Shown here: in pieces, positions 13,221 to 20,745 of the stretch
Numbering within the stretch: the stretch's first letter is position 1
How the letters are laid out: every line of letters starts with the position of its first letter
Assembly: GCA_037442065.1 (NCBI GenBank)
Contig: JBBIQZ010000005.1
Location: 1 to 33,492, forward strand
Direction: 5' to 3'
Source: JBBIQZ01 sp037442065
GTDB taxonomy: Bacteria > Patescibacteriota > CPR2_A > CG2-30-33-46
Length of the DNA: 33,492 bases
Made by a program: the position numbers and the translations under genes
The notes under the pieces: model-generated
Databases searched by the model: none
What the model was told of the DNA's origin: nothing
The model's input: only the letters and a program-made list of their open reading frames with translations

Positions 13221-16019
13221 TTGTCTTTAGATCTCAAGAAAGATTCAGCGTTAAAAGATAAAGCCGGAGATAATTCTTCTGGTAAAGTTTTTTATTATCA
13301 AAAAACAGTCAAAGAAGTAGTTAAGGAATTTAAAACCTCTCAAAATGAAGGCCTTACAGGGAAAGAGGCAGAAAAGAGACTGGCCAAATACGGTCAAAAC
13401 GTAATCTCAAAAGAGAAGAAAAAGTCCCTTATTTTAAAATTCTTTTCTTATTTTGTTGATATATTTTCTCTTCTTCTGTTGGTCGCTGCTTTTATCTCAT
13501 TTCTCTTCGGTGGAGAGATGGGATATAGGGATGCTCTAGTTATAACAGGAATTATTTTTTTAAATACCATAATTGAATTTATCCAGGAGTATAAAGCGGA
13601 GAAAATAGTAGAAGCCTTAAGAAAGATACTTCCCCGGAAGGCCCAAATTTTAAGAGATGGTAAAGAGATCGAGGTTCTAGCTTCGGATATTGTGCCCGGC
13701 GATATTTTAATTTTAGATGAAGGGGATGAAATTCCGGCCGACGGAAGAATAATTTCCGAAAATGAGCTGGAAACCAATGATTTTACATTAACTGGCGAGT
13801 CAGTTCCTCAATCAAAATTCGCAGAAGTAATTAAAAATAAAGCAGTATTAACTGACATCGATAATATGGTTTTTGCAGGTACCTCGGTGGCCTCTGGAAA
13901 TGCGAAAGTTTTAGTTACGGCAACCGGAATGGATACGGAGTTTGGGAAAATCGCTTGTATAACTCAAAAGATCGAAGATGAACCTTCTCCTTTGCAAAAA
14001 GAGCTTTTTAAAACCGGAAAAATTATTGCCAGAATTACTGTTTTGATAGGTATTTTAATATTCGCTTTAAATATGCTTTTAGGTAAGCCTTTTTCTTTTA
14101 GTTTAGTATTTGCTTTAAGTTTAGCAGTGGCCATGGTTCCCGAGGGTCTACCAGCTACGGTTTCTATATCTTTGGCGTTAGCGGTAAAAAAAATGGCTAA
14201 AAGGAAAGCTTTAGTGAAAAAACTTTCAGCCGTTGAAACTTTAGGAGGAGCTACGGTTATATGTTCAGATAAAACAGGGACGATAACTAAAAATGAAATG
14301 ACGGTTAAAGAAATCTGGACCGATTTTAAAGATGTTCATGTTCAAGGGGTTGGATATGCACCGAAGGGAGAGTTTGTTTTAAATGGGAAAAGGATAGCAA
14401 AATCTTCCGCGCCTCTAAATGAATTGTTAGAGGCAGGCGCACTTTGTACAAATGCAAAATTGATAAGGCCGCTAGAAAACAAGGATCGCTGGACTATTTT
14501 AGGGGACCCTACCGAAGGCGCTCTTATAACGCTGGCAGAAAAGGCGAAAATATATAAAAAGGAATTAGAAATTGGAAATAAAGAGATTTTTGAAATTCCA
14601 TTTACTTCCGAAAGAAAAAGGATGACTGTTGTTTGTAAAAGCAAAAAAGGGAATTTTGTTTACTCAAAAGGCGCTCCACTTGAGGTTTTATCCTCCTGTC
14701 GATACATCAAGATAAATGGCGGTATTCGGGATATAAAATCGTATTCAGAAAAGATAAAAAATAAAGTTGACGAATATGCAAAAAAGGGGTTAAGAATTTT
14801 GGCGATTGCTAAAAAAGAGTTTAAAAAGGGGAGTAAATTATTAGAGAAAGAAATAGAAAATGACTTAATATTTCTAGGTTTGGTTTGTATGATCGATCCA
14901 CCAAAGGATGGGGTAAAGGAAGCGGTAATGCAGGCTAAGAAAGCAGGAATAAGAGTTATTATGATAACCGGTGACTACAGCTTAACAGCCGGGGCTGTTG
15001 CTGAAAGGGTAGGGATTGCTAAGGAAAATTGTTATTCTGTAATTACTGGAGCGGATCTTTTGAAATTGAAAGACGATGAGTTAGGTAATATTTTGAAGAG
15101 CAAAGATGTTATTTTTGCCAGAACAACCCCGGAGCAAAAAATAAGGATTGTTTCTTTACTTCAAAAACAGGGAGAGGTTGTGGCTGTTACCGGAGATGGT
15201 GTAAATGATGCCCCTGCTTTAAAAAAAGCGGATATCGGGGTGGCCATGGGAATCGCCGGGACTGATGTTTCTAAGGAAGCGTCAGACGTTATTCTTTTAG
15301 ATGATAATTTTAAAACTATTGTTGCGGCCGTAGAAGAAGGTAGAGTAGTTTATGATAATTTAAAGAAATTTGTACACTACATTTTTTCTTCTAATGTCGG
15401 AGAACTTTTTGCAGTTATAACCGGCGTTGTTTTAGGTGTTCCTTTACCGCTTTTAGCCATTCAGATCTTAGCAGTTGATTTGGGGACCGATGTTTTACCC
15501 TCTTTGGCTTTAGCGGTTGATCCAAAAGATGATGATGTGATGAAAAGAGTTCCAAGAAGTCAAAATGAACGGCTTTTAAATAAAAAAATGATACTCGGTT
15601 TTTTCTTTGTAGGAGTTGTAATGGGGATTGGCGCCGCCTTAGCTTTTACTTTTACTATTTTTAGCCAAGGTTGGAGGTGGGGCAAAGTTCTTGCTGATAA
15701 CGTTTATTTTAAAGCTACAACTATAACTTATGCTTCCTTGGTTTTATCTCAAATTGTTAATGTTTTACAAACTCATGCAGGGAAAAAATCAATTATAAAA
15801 TCTTTGTTTACAAATCGTTATCTTTTTGGCGCAATTTTAAGTTCCTTGATACTTCTTTTATTCTTTATGTCTTTTCCGGTTTTCCAAAACTTTTTAGGAA
15901 CAAGACCAATTGGTTTTTTGGGTCTTTTTGAAGCTTTGATAGTCGCTTTGTTTGGTCTGGTTTTTGTTAAGCTAAGAGATAGTCTTAAAAGAAGAGCTAG
16001 TTTAAAAGCAAAGGTTTAA
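13221..16019 (+). CDS. P2-type cation-transporting ATPase
   Basis: 932 residues, membrane ion pump. Domains: N-terminal cation-ATPase domain (VVKEFKTSQNEGLTGKEAEKRL), M1-M2, actuator with LTGES, M3-M4 with VPEGLPATVSISLAL, phosphorylation site CSDKTGTITKNE (Asp350), nucleotide domain with GDPTEGALI and FTSERKRMTVV, hinge TGDGVNDAPALKKADIGVAMG, then M5-M10. M5 reads SSNVGELF, as in Ca2+ pumps, whereas M6 reads VDLGTDVLPSLAL, as in Na+,K+-ATPases (DLGTD). The transported ion (Ca2+, Na+ or K+) is therefore uncertain. The start is TTG because no other in-frame start exists downstream of the stop at 13206 and upstream of the conserved N-terminus; no clear Shine-Dalgarno sequence is seen. No metal-binding CxxC domain, so not a heavy-metal pump. 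Confidence 0.93.
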   Translation: MSLDLKKDSALKDKAGDNSSGKVFYYQKTVKEVVKEFKTSQNEGLTGKEAEKRLAKYGQNVISKEKKKSLILKFFSYFVDIFSLLLLVAAFISFLFGGEMGYRDALVITGIIFLNTIIEFIQEYKAEKIVEALRKILPRKAQILRDGKEIEVLASDIVPGDILILDEGDEIPADGRIISENELETNDFTLTGESVPQSKFAEVIKNKAVLTDIDNMVFAGTSVASGNAKVLVTATGMDTEFGKIACITQKIEDEPSPLQKELFKTGKIIARITVLIGILIFALNMLLGKPFSFSLVFALSLAVAMVPEGLPATVSISLALAVKKMAKRKALVKKLSAVETLGGATVICSDKTGTITKNEMTVKEIWTDFKDVHVQGVGYAPKGEFVLNGKRIAKSSAPLNELLEAGALCTNAKLIRPLENKDRWTILGDPTEGALITLAEKAKIYKKELEIGNKEIFEIPFTSERKRMTVVCKSKKGNFVYSKGAPLEVLSSCRYIKINGGIRDIKSYSEKIKNKVDEYAKKGLRILAIAKKEFKKGSKLLEKEIENDLIFLGLVCMIDPPKDGVKEAVMQAKKAGIRVIMITGDYSLTAGAVAERVGIAKENCYSVITGADLLKLKDDELGNILKSKDVIFARTTPEQKIRIVSLLQKQGEVVAVTGDGVNDAPALKKADIGVAMGIAGTDVSKEASDVILLDDNFKTIVAAVEEGRVVYDNLKKFVHYIFSSNVGELFAVITGVVLGVPLPLLAIQILAVDLGTDVLPSLALAVDPKDDDVMKRVPRSQNERLLNKKMILGFFFVGVVMGIGAALAFTFTIFSQGWRWGKVLADNVYFKATTITYASLVLSQIVNVLQTHAGKKSIIKSLFTNRYLFGAILSSLILLLFFMSFPVFQNFLGTRPIGFLGLFEALIVALFGLVFVKLRDSLKRRASLKAKV

Positions 16020-16021
16020 AA

Positions 16022-16978
16022 ATGAACTATATTGATTTAATAATTTTAATCTTTGTTGTTTTGTACGGAGTTTACGGTTACCGCAAGGGATTTTTAAGAA
16101 TTTTTAGCGATTTTCTTTTTTTATTCTTGTCACTATTTCTAGCTTTTATTTTAAAAGAAAAAGTTTCTGAAATTTTGATTCGTTTTATCTCTCTTCCGCC
16201 AAGTATTTTAAAAGTTTTATCATTTTTATTTTTATGGGCAATTTTTGAGATAGTTTTTGCTTTTTTAGGAGCTTTTATTTACTCCAAAATATCGGAAAAG
16301 TTAAGAGCTTCTTCTTTAAATCGCTTTTCTGGCATATTTTTGGGGGTCTTAAAGGCAATTATTTTAGCGGCAGTTATTTTAGTTTTTATTGTTGCTTTGC
16401 CTTTTTCTGCCTCGCTTAAAAAAGATGTTTTATCTTCCGCATTTGGTAAGCCGTTGGTTTCTTTTCTCTCGTCCGCTGAAGAAAAAGTTAATTCTTTGTT
16501 TGGTGGTGCGGTAAACGAAACTTTCACCCTCTTAACCATAAAACCGGAATCAGGCGAATCGGTAGATTTAAAGTTTAAAACTTCGAATATAAAGGTAGAC
16601 GAAGAAACCGAAAATCAAATGTTAATTTTGGTAAATCAGGAAAGAACAGAAAGAGGATTAAAACCGTTAATTATGGATTTTAACATAAGAGAGGTAGCTA
16701 GAGCTCATTCTGCGGATATGTTTAAAGATGGTTACTTTGCTCACGAAAATCTTAAGGGCGAATCTCCTTTTGATAGGATGGAAAAAGCAGGAATAAAATT
16801 TTTAGTGGCTGGAGAGAATTTAGCTTTGGCTCCAAATGTTGAGTTGGCTCACCAAGGTCTTATGGACAGCTCGGGGCATAGGGCAAATATATTAAATCCT
16901 GATTTCGGCAGAATTGGTATCGGTGTGCAAGATGGAGGAATTTATGGTAGAATGTTTACCCAGAACTTCGCCGATTAG
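16022..16978 (+). CDS. CvpA-like membrane domain fused to a CAP/SCP domain
   Basis: 318 residues. Residues 1-165 form a CvpA/colicin-V-production-type membrane domain with about four helices (MNYIDLIILIFVVLYGVYGYRKG is the typical CvpA start; FSGIFLGVLKAII is its third segment). A linker leads to an extracytoplasmic CAP (CRISP/PR-1/SCP) domain at ~195-316: QMLILVNQERTERGLKPL, ARAHSADMFKDGYFAHEN, FDRMEKAGI, AGENLALA, DSSGHRANILNPDF and IGIGV. The CAP histidines and glutamates are present. CAP domains in bacteria bind cell-wall or lipid ligands or act as peptidases. It begins 2 bp after the ATPase stop, so it is probably co-transcribed with it. Function unknown; the architecture is clear. Confidence 0.88.
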   Translation: MNYIDLIILIFVVLYGVYGYRKGFLRIFSDFLFLFLSLFLAFILKEKVSEILIRFISLPPSILKVLSFLFLWAIFEIVFAFLGAFIYSKISEKLRASSLNRFSGIFLGVLKAIILAAVILVFIVALPFSASLKKDVLSSAFGKPLVSFLSSAEEKVNSLFGGAVNETFTLLTIKPESGESVDLKFKTSNIKVDEETENQMLILVNQERTERGLKPLIMDFNIREVARAHSADMFKDGYFAHENLKGESPFDRMEKAGIKFLVAGENLALAPNVELAHQGLMDSSGHRANILNPDFGRIGIGVQDGGIYGRMFTQNFAD

Positions 16979-17036
16979 TAGCTTGTTTTTGCATAAGCAA
17001 CTTACTGGTTCAAGGCGCAGTCAAAGGGTTACTAAC

Positions 17037-17654
17037 ATGACTAAGTTTTCGAAAAAAATTTTTATGGCGGTTTTTAGCGTTTTAGCGGGTTTTATCTTTA
17101 TCACTTTTTCTTCGTCTTTTTTCTTTTTGGGTGATTTTTTATCTCCCCAAGATACATTAGAAAAATCCGATGTTATTATAGTTGTTTCAGGAGGAGAAAC
17201 TTTGGAAAGAACCTCTGAAGGGATTAAGCTTTTTAAAGAAGGTTACGCGCCTTTTATATTATTTTCGGGGGCTGCCAGATCCGGGGATGTTTCCAATGCT
17301 AAATCAATGAAAAATCAGGCGTTAAAGCAGGGAGTTCCCAAAGATAAGATTTTTATCGAGGAGGAAGCGACTTCGACTTACGAAAACGCAACATTTTCAA
17401 AAGAGATCTTAGTAAAAAATAATTTTAAAAAATTTATATTAGTTACCTCTCCTTATCATCAAAAACGGGCCTTTATGACTTTTTCTTACGTTTATGGTAA
17501 AGATTACAAAATTTTAAATCATTCATCAAAGGATTCGAATTGGGAGAAAAAAGCTTGGTGGAAAAACAAAAAAAGTATTAACACAACGCTAGATGAATTT
17601 TCGAGGGTAATTTATTTATTAATAACAAAAAATTACGACATAAAAAATGATTAA
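17037..17654 (+). CDS. DUF218/YdcF-SanA-ElyC-like membrane protein
   Basis: 205 residues with an N-terminal membrane helix (residues ~8-34) and an outside DUF218 domain. Motifs: DVIIVVSGGETLERTSEGIKL (the GG..RxxxGxxL signature), FILFSGAA, KIFIEEEATSTYENA (the conserved E.S.sT.eNa) and LVTSPYHQKRA. Family members (SanA, ElyC, YdcF) affect the envelope permeability barrier and lipid-carrier recycling. The reading frame is open back to 16914, but that would run into the CAP gene; ATG 17037 starts the expected basic residues plus membrane helix and is chosen for that reason. No strong ribosome-binding site is seen. Confidence 0.88.
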   Translation: MTKFSKKIFMAVFSVLAGFIFITFSSSFFFLGDFLSPQDTLEKSDVIIVVSGGETLERTSEGIKLFKEGYAPFILFSGAARSGDVSNAKSMKNQALKQGVPKDKIFIEEEATSTYENATFSKEILVKNNFKKFILVTSPYHQKRAFMTFSYVYGKDYKILNHSSKDSNWEKKAWWKNKKSINTTLDEFSRVIYLLITKNYDIKND

Positions 17655-17663
17655 GGACGGAAA

Positions 17664-18122
17664 ATGAACTTTTTTAGGAAGAAAATAAAATTTAAAACCA
17701 AAAGGCAGTTCGAAATAAAAGACTTAACCGAAAAAGCTCAAGATTTTGTGAAAAATTCTGGAATCAAAAATGGAATCCTTACTGTTTTTTCGTTTCATAC
17801 TTCGGCAACTTTGGCAATAAATGAAAAAGAATCTTGTTTTTTTAAAGACTTTGAAGAATTTGTTAAGAAATTCCTGCCGAGAGAAAAATATTATAGGCAC
17901 AATGATCTAAAAATTAGGACCGAGAATTTAGTTTGCAGTCCAGGAGTAGAAGAATGCTTAAACGGAGATTCTCATATCCAGCATATGTTTATTGGATATC
18001 CATCGGTCACTTTAATTATTGAAGAAGGCAAAATTATTTTAGGAATTTGGCAGCGGATATTTTTTATAGAATTGGATCAAGCAAGGGACCGGGAGGTTTT
18101 GTTCCAAGTAATGGGCGAGTAA
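17664..18122 (+). CDS. YjbQ-family (UPF0047) protein
   Basis: 152 residues. Family signatures: FSFHTSATLAINE (usually HTSAGLTINE), YYRHNDLKIRTEN, NGDSHIQHMFIGYPSVTL and GIWQRIFFIELDQARDREV. Such proteins form trimers with histidine-rich metal sites; the E. coli member shows weak thiamine-phosphate synthase activity, but the physiological role is unclear. Start chosen at 17664 after AAGGA (17654-17658) with good spacing. It ends immediately before the next ATG (0-bp gap), so it is operonic with the HD protein. No thiamine genes are nearby, so a thiamine role is not supported here. Confidence 0.88.
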   Translation: MNFFRKKIKFKTKRQFEIKDLTEKAQDFVKNSGIKNGILTVFSFHTSATLAINEKESCFFKDFEEFVKKFLPREKYYRHNDLKIRTENLVCSPGVEECLNGDSHIQHMFIGYPSVTLIIEEGKIILGIWQRIFFIELDQARDREVLFQVMGE

Positions 18123-19130
18123 ATGATTTATAAAGATTTAGTTTACGGAAAAATTGATATTAAAGAACCAGTTATTTTAGAGCTTTTAAAATCAAAGCCG
18201 GTTTTAAGATTAAAAAAAATAACCCAACACGGGCCAAGCATTTATAATAAATATTACAAAAAAAGAATTCTTACCCGCTTTGAGCATAGTTTAGGCGTTT
18301 ATATAATACTTAAAAATTTAGGCGCATCTTTGGAAGAACAAATTGCCGGACTTTTGCATGACGTAGGACACGCGGTATTTTCTCATGCTATTGATTTTTT
18401 ATTTGACAAAGAAAAGCATGAGTACGATAAGAGGCACTATAAAAAATTGATTCTTGATTCAGAAGTTTCCTCGATATTAAAAAAGTATAATATCAAGCTT
18501 GATAAAGTATTAAACGAAAAAAAATTTACGCTTTTAGAAAAACCGCTCCCGGACTTATGCGCTGACAGGATTGATTACTTTTTAAGAGATTTCTCATTAT
18601 TTAAGAAAATTGACAGCCAAAAAATTTTGGATAGTTTAGCAACACATAATGGACAGATTATTTTTAAAGACAATAAGGCAGCTTTATATTTTGCCAATCA
18701 ATATTTAAAAATGAATGCAATCTTTTGGGCGCATCCCTTTGAGGAGTTATTGTATCTTATAATGACTGATGTTTTTAAATTGTCTTTTAAGAAAGGTATT
18801 ACTAGCCATAAAAATTTATTTTTAACCGAAGAAGATTTTTTGATAGTTTTAAAAAAAGCAAACGATTCAGTTATTAATCAAAAACTTAAGCTTATAGAAT
18901 CTTTAAAGAGAAATCAGCTTATCATCTCAAACAATAGAATTCCAAATGGTTATTCTGTAAAAAGTAAAATTAGAATAGTTGATCCTTTGGTTTTGGAAAA
19001 TGGCAAAATAACAAGATTATCAACATTGGATTTAGAATATAAAAATAAAGCCAACGATTTTTATAAAAAGCATTCTAAAAAACGGTGGATAGGATATGTT
19101 TCAAGTGAAAAGTTAAAAATTAAAAGTTAA
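18123..19130 (+). CDS. HD-domain phosphohydrolase (SAMHD1/dNTPase-like)
   Basis: 335 residues. The metal site is visible: RFEHSLGVYIIL (first His), AGLLHDVGHAVFSH (the HD pair plus later His) and PLPDLCADRIDYFLRD (distal Asp). The HEYDKRHYKKLI segment is typical of dGTPase/SAMHD1-like HD enzymes that hydrolyse nucleotides; the AVFSHAIDFLF context and length fit this group better than ppGpp hydrolases. The C-terminal third (from ~230) is lysine-rich and has no recognisable domain. It follows the YjbQ gene without a gap and precedes mnmA by 2 bp. The substrate is unknown; nucleotide-pool control is the best guess. Confidence 0.85.
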   Translation: MIYKDLVYGKIDIKEPVILELLKSKPVLRLKKITQHGPSIYNKYYKKRILTRFEHSLGVYIILKNLGASLEEQIAGLLHDVGHAVFSHAIDFLFDKEKHEYDKRHYKKLILDSEVSSILKKYNIKLDKVLNEKKFTLLEKPLPDLCADRIDYFLRDFSLFKKIDSQKILDSLATHNGQIIFKDNKAALYFANQYLKMNAIFWAHPFEELLYLIMTDVFKLSFKKGITSHKNLFLTEEDFLIVLKKANDSVINQKLKLIESLKRNQLIISNNRIPNGYSVKSKIRIVDPLVLENGKITRLSTLDLEYKNKANDFYKKHSKKRWIGYVSSEKLKIKS

Positions 19131-19132
19131 AA

Positions 19133-20311
19133 ATGAGAAAGACAAAAAATAAAAAAGTGGTTTGTGCGATGTCGGGAGGAGTTGATTCCTCGGTTGCCGC
19201 ATATCTTCTAAAAGAGCAAGGATATGATGTGATAGGGGTTTTTATGCGCTTTTGGGCGCCGGACGAAGTCCCGGGAATGCCCTTTTGCGCTTTCGAAAAT
19301 TTATGCTGTTCGGCCGATGCAAGGCAGGCTGCCGAAAAGACTGCTAACAAATTAAAAATTCCTTTTCATGTTTTGGATCTACGAGACTTTTTTAAAAAAA
19401 CGATTGTTTCTTATTTTATTGATGAATATATGTCTGGAAGAACGCCCAATCCCTGCGTTTTATGTGGGCAAAAAATAAAGTTTGGAGTACTTTTTCAAAA
19501 GGCTTTGAAAATTTTTGAAGCCGACTTTTTAGCCACTGGACATTATGTGCGTGTTGCGCAAGACCAAAGACCAAAGATCAAAGACCCCAAATATAAATTA
19601 TTAAAAGGCAAGGATGAAAATAAAGACCAGAGCTATTTTTTATATACTGCCAGCCAAGAAGTTTTAAAACATTTTTTATTTCCTTTAGGCGATTATAAAA
19701 AAGAAGAGGTTAGAAGGATTGCTAAAGAAAACGGCCTGCCATCCTCAACCCGAAAAGAAAGTCAGGAAATTTGCTTTGTTCCCTTCGGTGATTATAAGGA
19801 ATTTTTAAAAACCCAAGTTAGTGAGAAAAAATTTAAAGCGGGAAAAGTTTTAGATACAGAAGGTCGAGAAATAGGCACTCATAGCGGTTTAGCTTTTTAT
19901 ACAATTGGTCAAAGACGGGGGATCCAACTTCGCCAAGGCTACGCTGGACAAGTTGGCACGAACAGACCGCCATTGTATGTGGTTGGGATTGATGCTAAAG
20001 AAAATGTTTTAATTGTAGGGGAAGAAAGAGAGCTTTATAAAAAAGAATTAGTTGCTAAAAATTTAAACTGGATTTCTGGAAAAACTCCGAAAGCGGGTGA
20101 AAAGGTTAAAGCCAAAATTCGTTATAATATGAAAGAGCAGGAAGCTGTAATTTATTCTCAAAATAATCAGTTAAAAGTTGTTTTTAAAAATCCGCAAAGA
20201 GCAATAACTCCTGGGCAATCAGTGGTTTTATATGCCACTTCGCCAAGGCTACGCGGCACAAGCAAAGATGACGAAGTTCTAGGCGGCGGAATAATAGAAA
20301 AAACTTTATAG
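19133..20311 (+). CDS. mnmA: tRNA-specific 2-thiouridylase
   Basis: 392 residues; makes 2-thiouridine at the wobble base of Lys/Glu/Gln tRNAs with ATP and persulfide sulfur (from IscS, encoded at 10980). Motifs: PP-loop AMSGGVDSSVAAYLL, CCSADAR, catalytic cysteine in NPCVLCGQKIKFG (Cys108), second cysteine in SQEICFVP (Cys214), and C-terminal beta-barrel features (YTIGQRRGI, RAITPGQSVVLY). It carries three repeat-derived inserts in loops: QDQRPKIKDP (near 143-152), LRQGYAGQVGTNRP (near 266) and ATSPRLRGTSKDDEV (near 368). Normal bacterial MnmA is about 360-370 residues, so the excess matches these inserts. Catalytic parts are intact, so it should be active. Confidence 0.95.
   Translation: MRKTKNKKVVCAMSGGVDSSVAAYLLKEQGYDVIGVFMRFWAPDEVPGMPFCAFENLCCSADARQAAEKTANKLKIPFHVLDLRDFFKKTIVSYFIDEYMSGRTPNPCVLCGQKIKFGVLFQKALKIFEADFLATGHYVRVAQDQRPKIKDPKYKLLKGKDENKDQSYFLYTASQEVLKHFLFPLGDYKKEEVRRIAKENGLPSSTRKESQEICFVPFGDYKEFLKTQVSEKKFKAGKVLDTEGREIGTHSGLAFYTIGQRRGIQLRQGYAGQVGTNRPPLYVVGIDAKENVLIVGEERELYKKELVAKNLNWISGKTPKAGEKVKAKIRYNMKEQEAVIYSQNNQLKVVFKNPQRAITPGQSVVLYATSPRLRGTSKDDEVLGGGIIEKTL
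19560..19588 (+). repeat. In-frame AGACCAA minisatellite in mnmA
   Basis: Degenerate tandem units AGACCAA / AGACCAA / AGATCAA / AGACCCC, translated as QDQRPKIKDP, in the loop after GHYVRVA where MnmA proteins usually have a short variable segment. Confidence 0.6.
19927..19953 (+). repeat. Palindromic-element copy 1 in mnmA (frame 1)
   Basis: Carries the 18-bp core ACTTCGCCAAGGCTACGC (19927-19944) followed by tggacaagt; the ends ACTT and AAGT are inverted. Read as LRQGYAGQ in the RRGI-to-YVVGID loop. Confidence 0.75.
20237..20277 (+). repeat. Palindromic-element copy 2 in mnmA (different frame)
   Basis: The same 18-bp core (20237-20254) in another reading frame, read as TSPRLRGT. Its end CGAAGT (20272-20277) is the exact reverse complement of its start ACTTCG (20237-20242). 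It lies near the 3' end of the gene, inserted before the last beta strand GGGIIEKTL. Confidence 0.75.
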
Positions 20312-20326
20312 TTATATACATCAACA

Positions 20327-20355
20327 TTGACAGAAAAACACTAAAGCGGGATAAT
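20327..20355 (+). promoter_or_regulatory. Near-consensus promoter
   Basis: TTGACA (20327-20332), exactly 17 bp, GATAAT (20350-20355). The expected start is near 20362, giving a leader of about 30 bases to the ATG at 20393. Confidence 0.65.
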
Positions 20356-20392
20356 ATTTTCTCGCTCTTTTTAAGTGAATGAGGTGATAAGG

Positions 20393-20662
20393 ATGGTTAA
20401 ATTTACGCAAGACAAAGTTAATGAGATTATTTTACGGGCTGGAAGCGGCATAGAGCTTCCTATCGTGGCTCAAGAAATTCTAACACATTTCATTGTTAGA
20501 TATTTGGCCGCCTATTTACAAAAAGATCCTAAAGAATTAGAAAAAACAGTAAGCGAATTTAAAGATAAGCTTAGAGAAAAAGGCCAAAATCCCCATTTGG
20601 TTAAAAAAATTGAAGCTTTAATTATCTCTGAAATAAACCTACAAAAACAAGGCGCAAAGTGA
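20393..20662 (+). CDS. Small helical protein, unknown function, strong expression signals
   Basis: 89 residues, mostly predicted helix: an N-terminal VKFTQDKVNEIILRAG, a hydrophobic middle (IVAQEILTHFIVRYLAAYL) and a charged C-terminal helix (KELEKTVSEFKDKLREKG). No family recognised. The frame is open from a GTG at 20375, but GAGGTGAT (20381-20388), a perfect match to the anti-Shine-Dalgarno sequence, lies 4 bases before ATG 20393, so the ATG is chosen. A near-consensus promoter and a terminator bracket the gene, so it is a stand-alone, probably highly expressed unit. The amphipathic pattern would suit a small DNA- or protein-binding dimer; this is conjecture. Confidence 0.75.
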   Translation: MVKFTQDKVNEIILRAGSGIELPIVAQEILTHFIVRYLAAYLQKDPKELEKTVSEFKDKLREKGQNPHLVKKIEALIISEINLQKQGAK

Positions 20663-20702
20663 TGCTAATAAAAACAACAAGAATCACAAAGCGTCTTTTT
20701 TT
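20651..20702 (+). terminator. Intrinsic terminator with a symmetric internal loop
   Basis: GGCGC (20651-20655) pairs with GCGTC (20691-20695, one G-T pair) and GTGAT (20660-20664) with ATCAC (20683-20687). The arms are separated by opposed A-rich internal loops and capped by a 19-base loop. A run of seven T follows directly. The left arm overlaps the stop codon of the small gene. Confidence 0.5.
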
Positions 20703-20730
20703 ATTTTGTCGTTAAATTTTCCTTAATTTA

Positions 20731-20739
20731 TGCTAATAT
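20731..20739 (+). promoter_or_regulatory. Extended -10 promoter giving a leaderless alaS start
   Basis: TGCTAATAT: TG at 20731-20732 and TAATAT at 20734-20739. The expected start, 7 bases on, is exactly the A of the alaS ATG (20746). No Shine-Dalgarno sequence is present. Confidence 0.45.
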
Positions 20740-20745
20740 CTAATT

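Noticed and set aside
16914..17036. N-terminal extension of the DUF218 protein back to 16914
   Set aside because: It would overlap the CAP domain coding region and adds no signal-like sequence; ATG 17037 begins the expected basic residues and membrane helix.
17664..18122. Thiamine biosynthesis role for the YjbQ protein
   Set aside because: No thiamine genes or TPP riboswitch nearby; the reported activity of the family is weak and may not be physiological.
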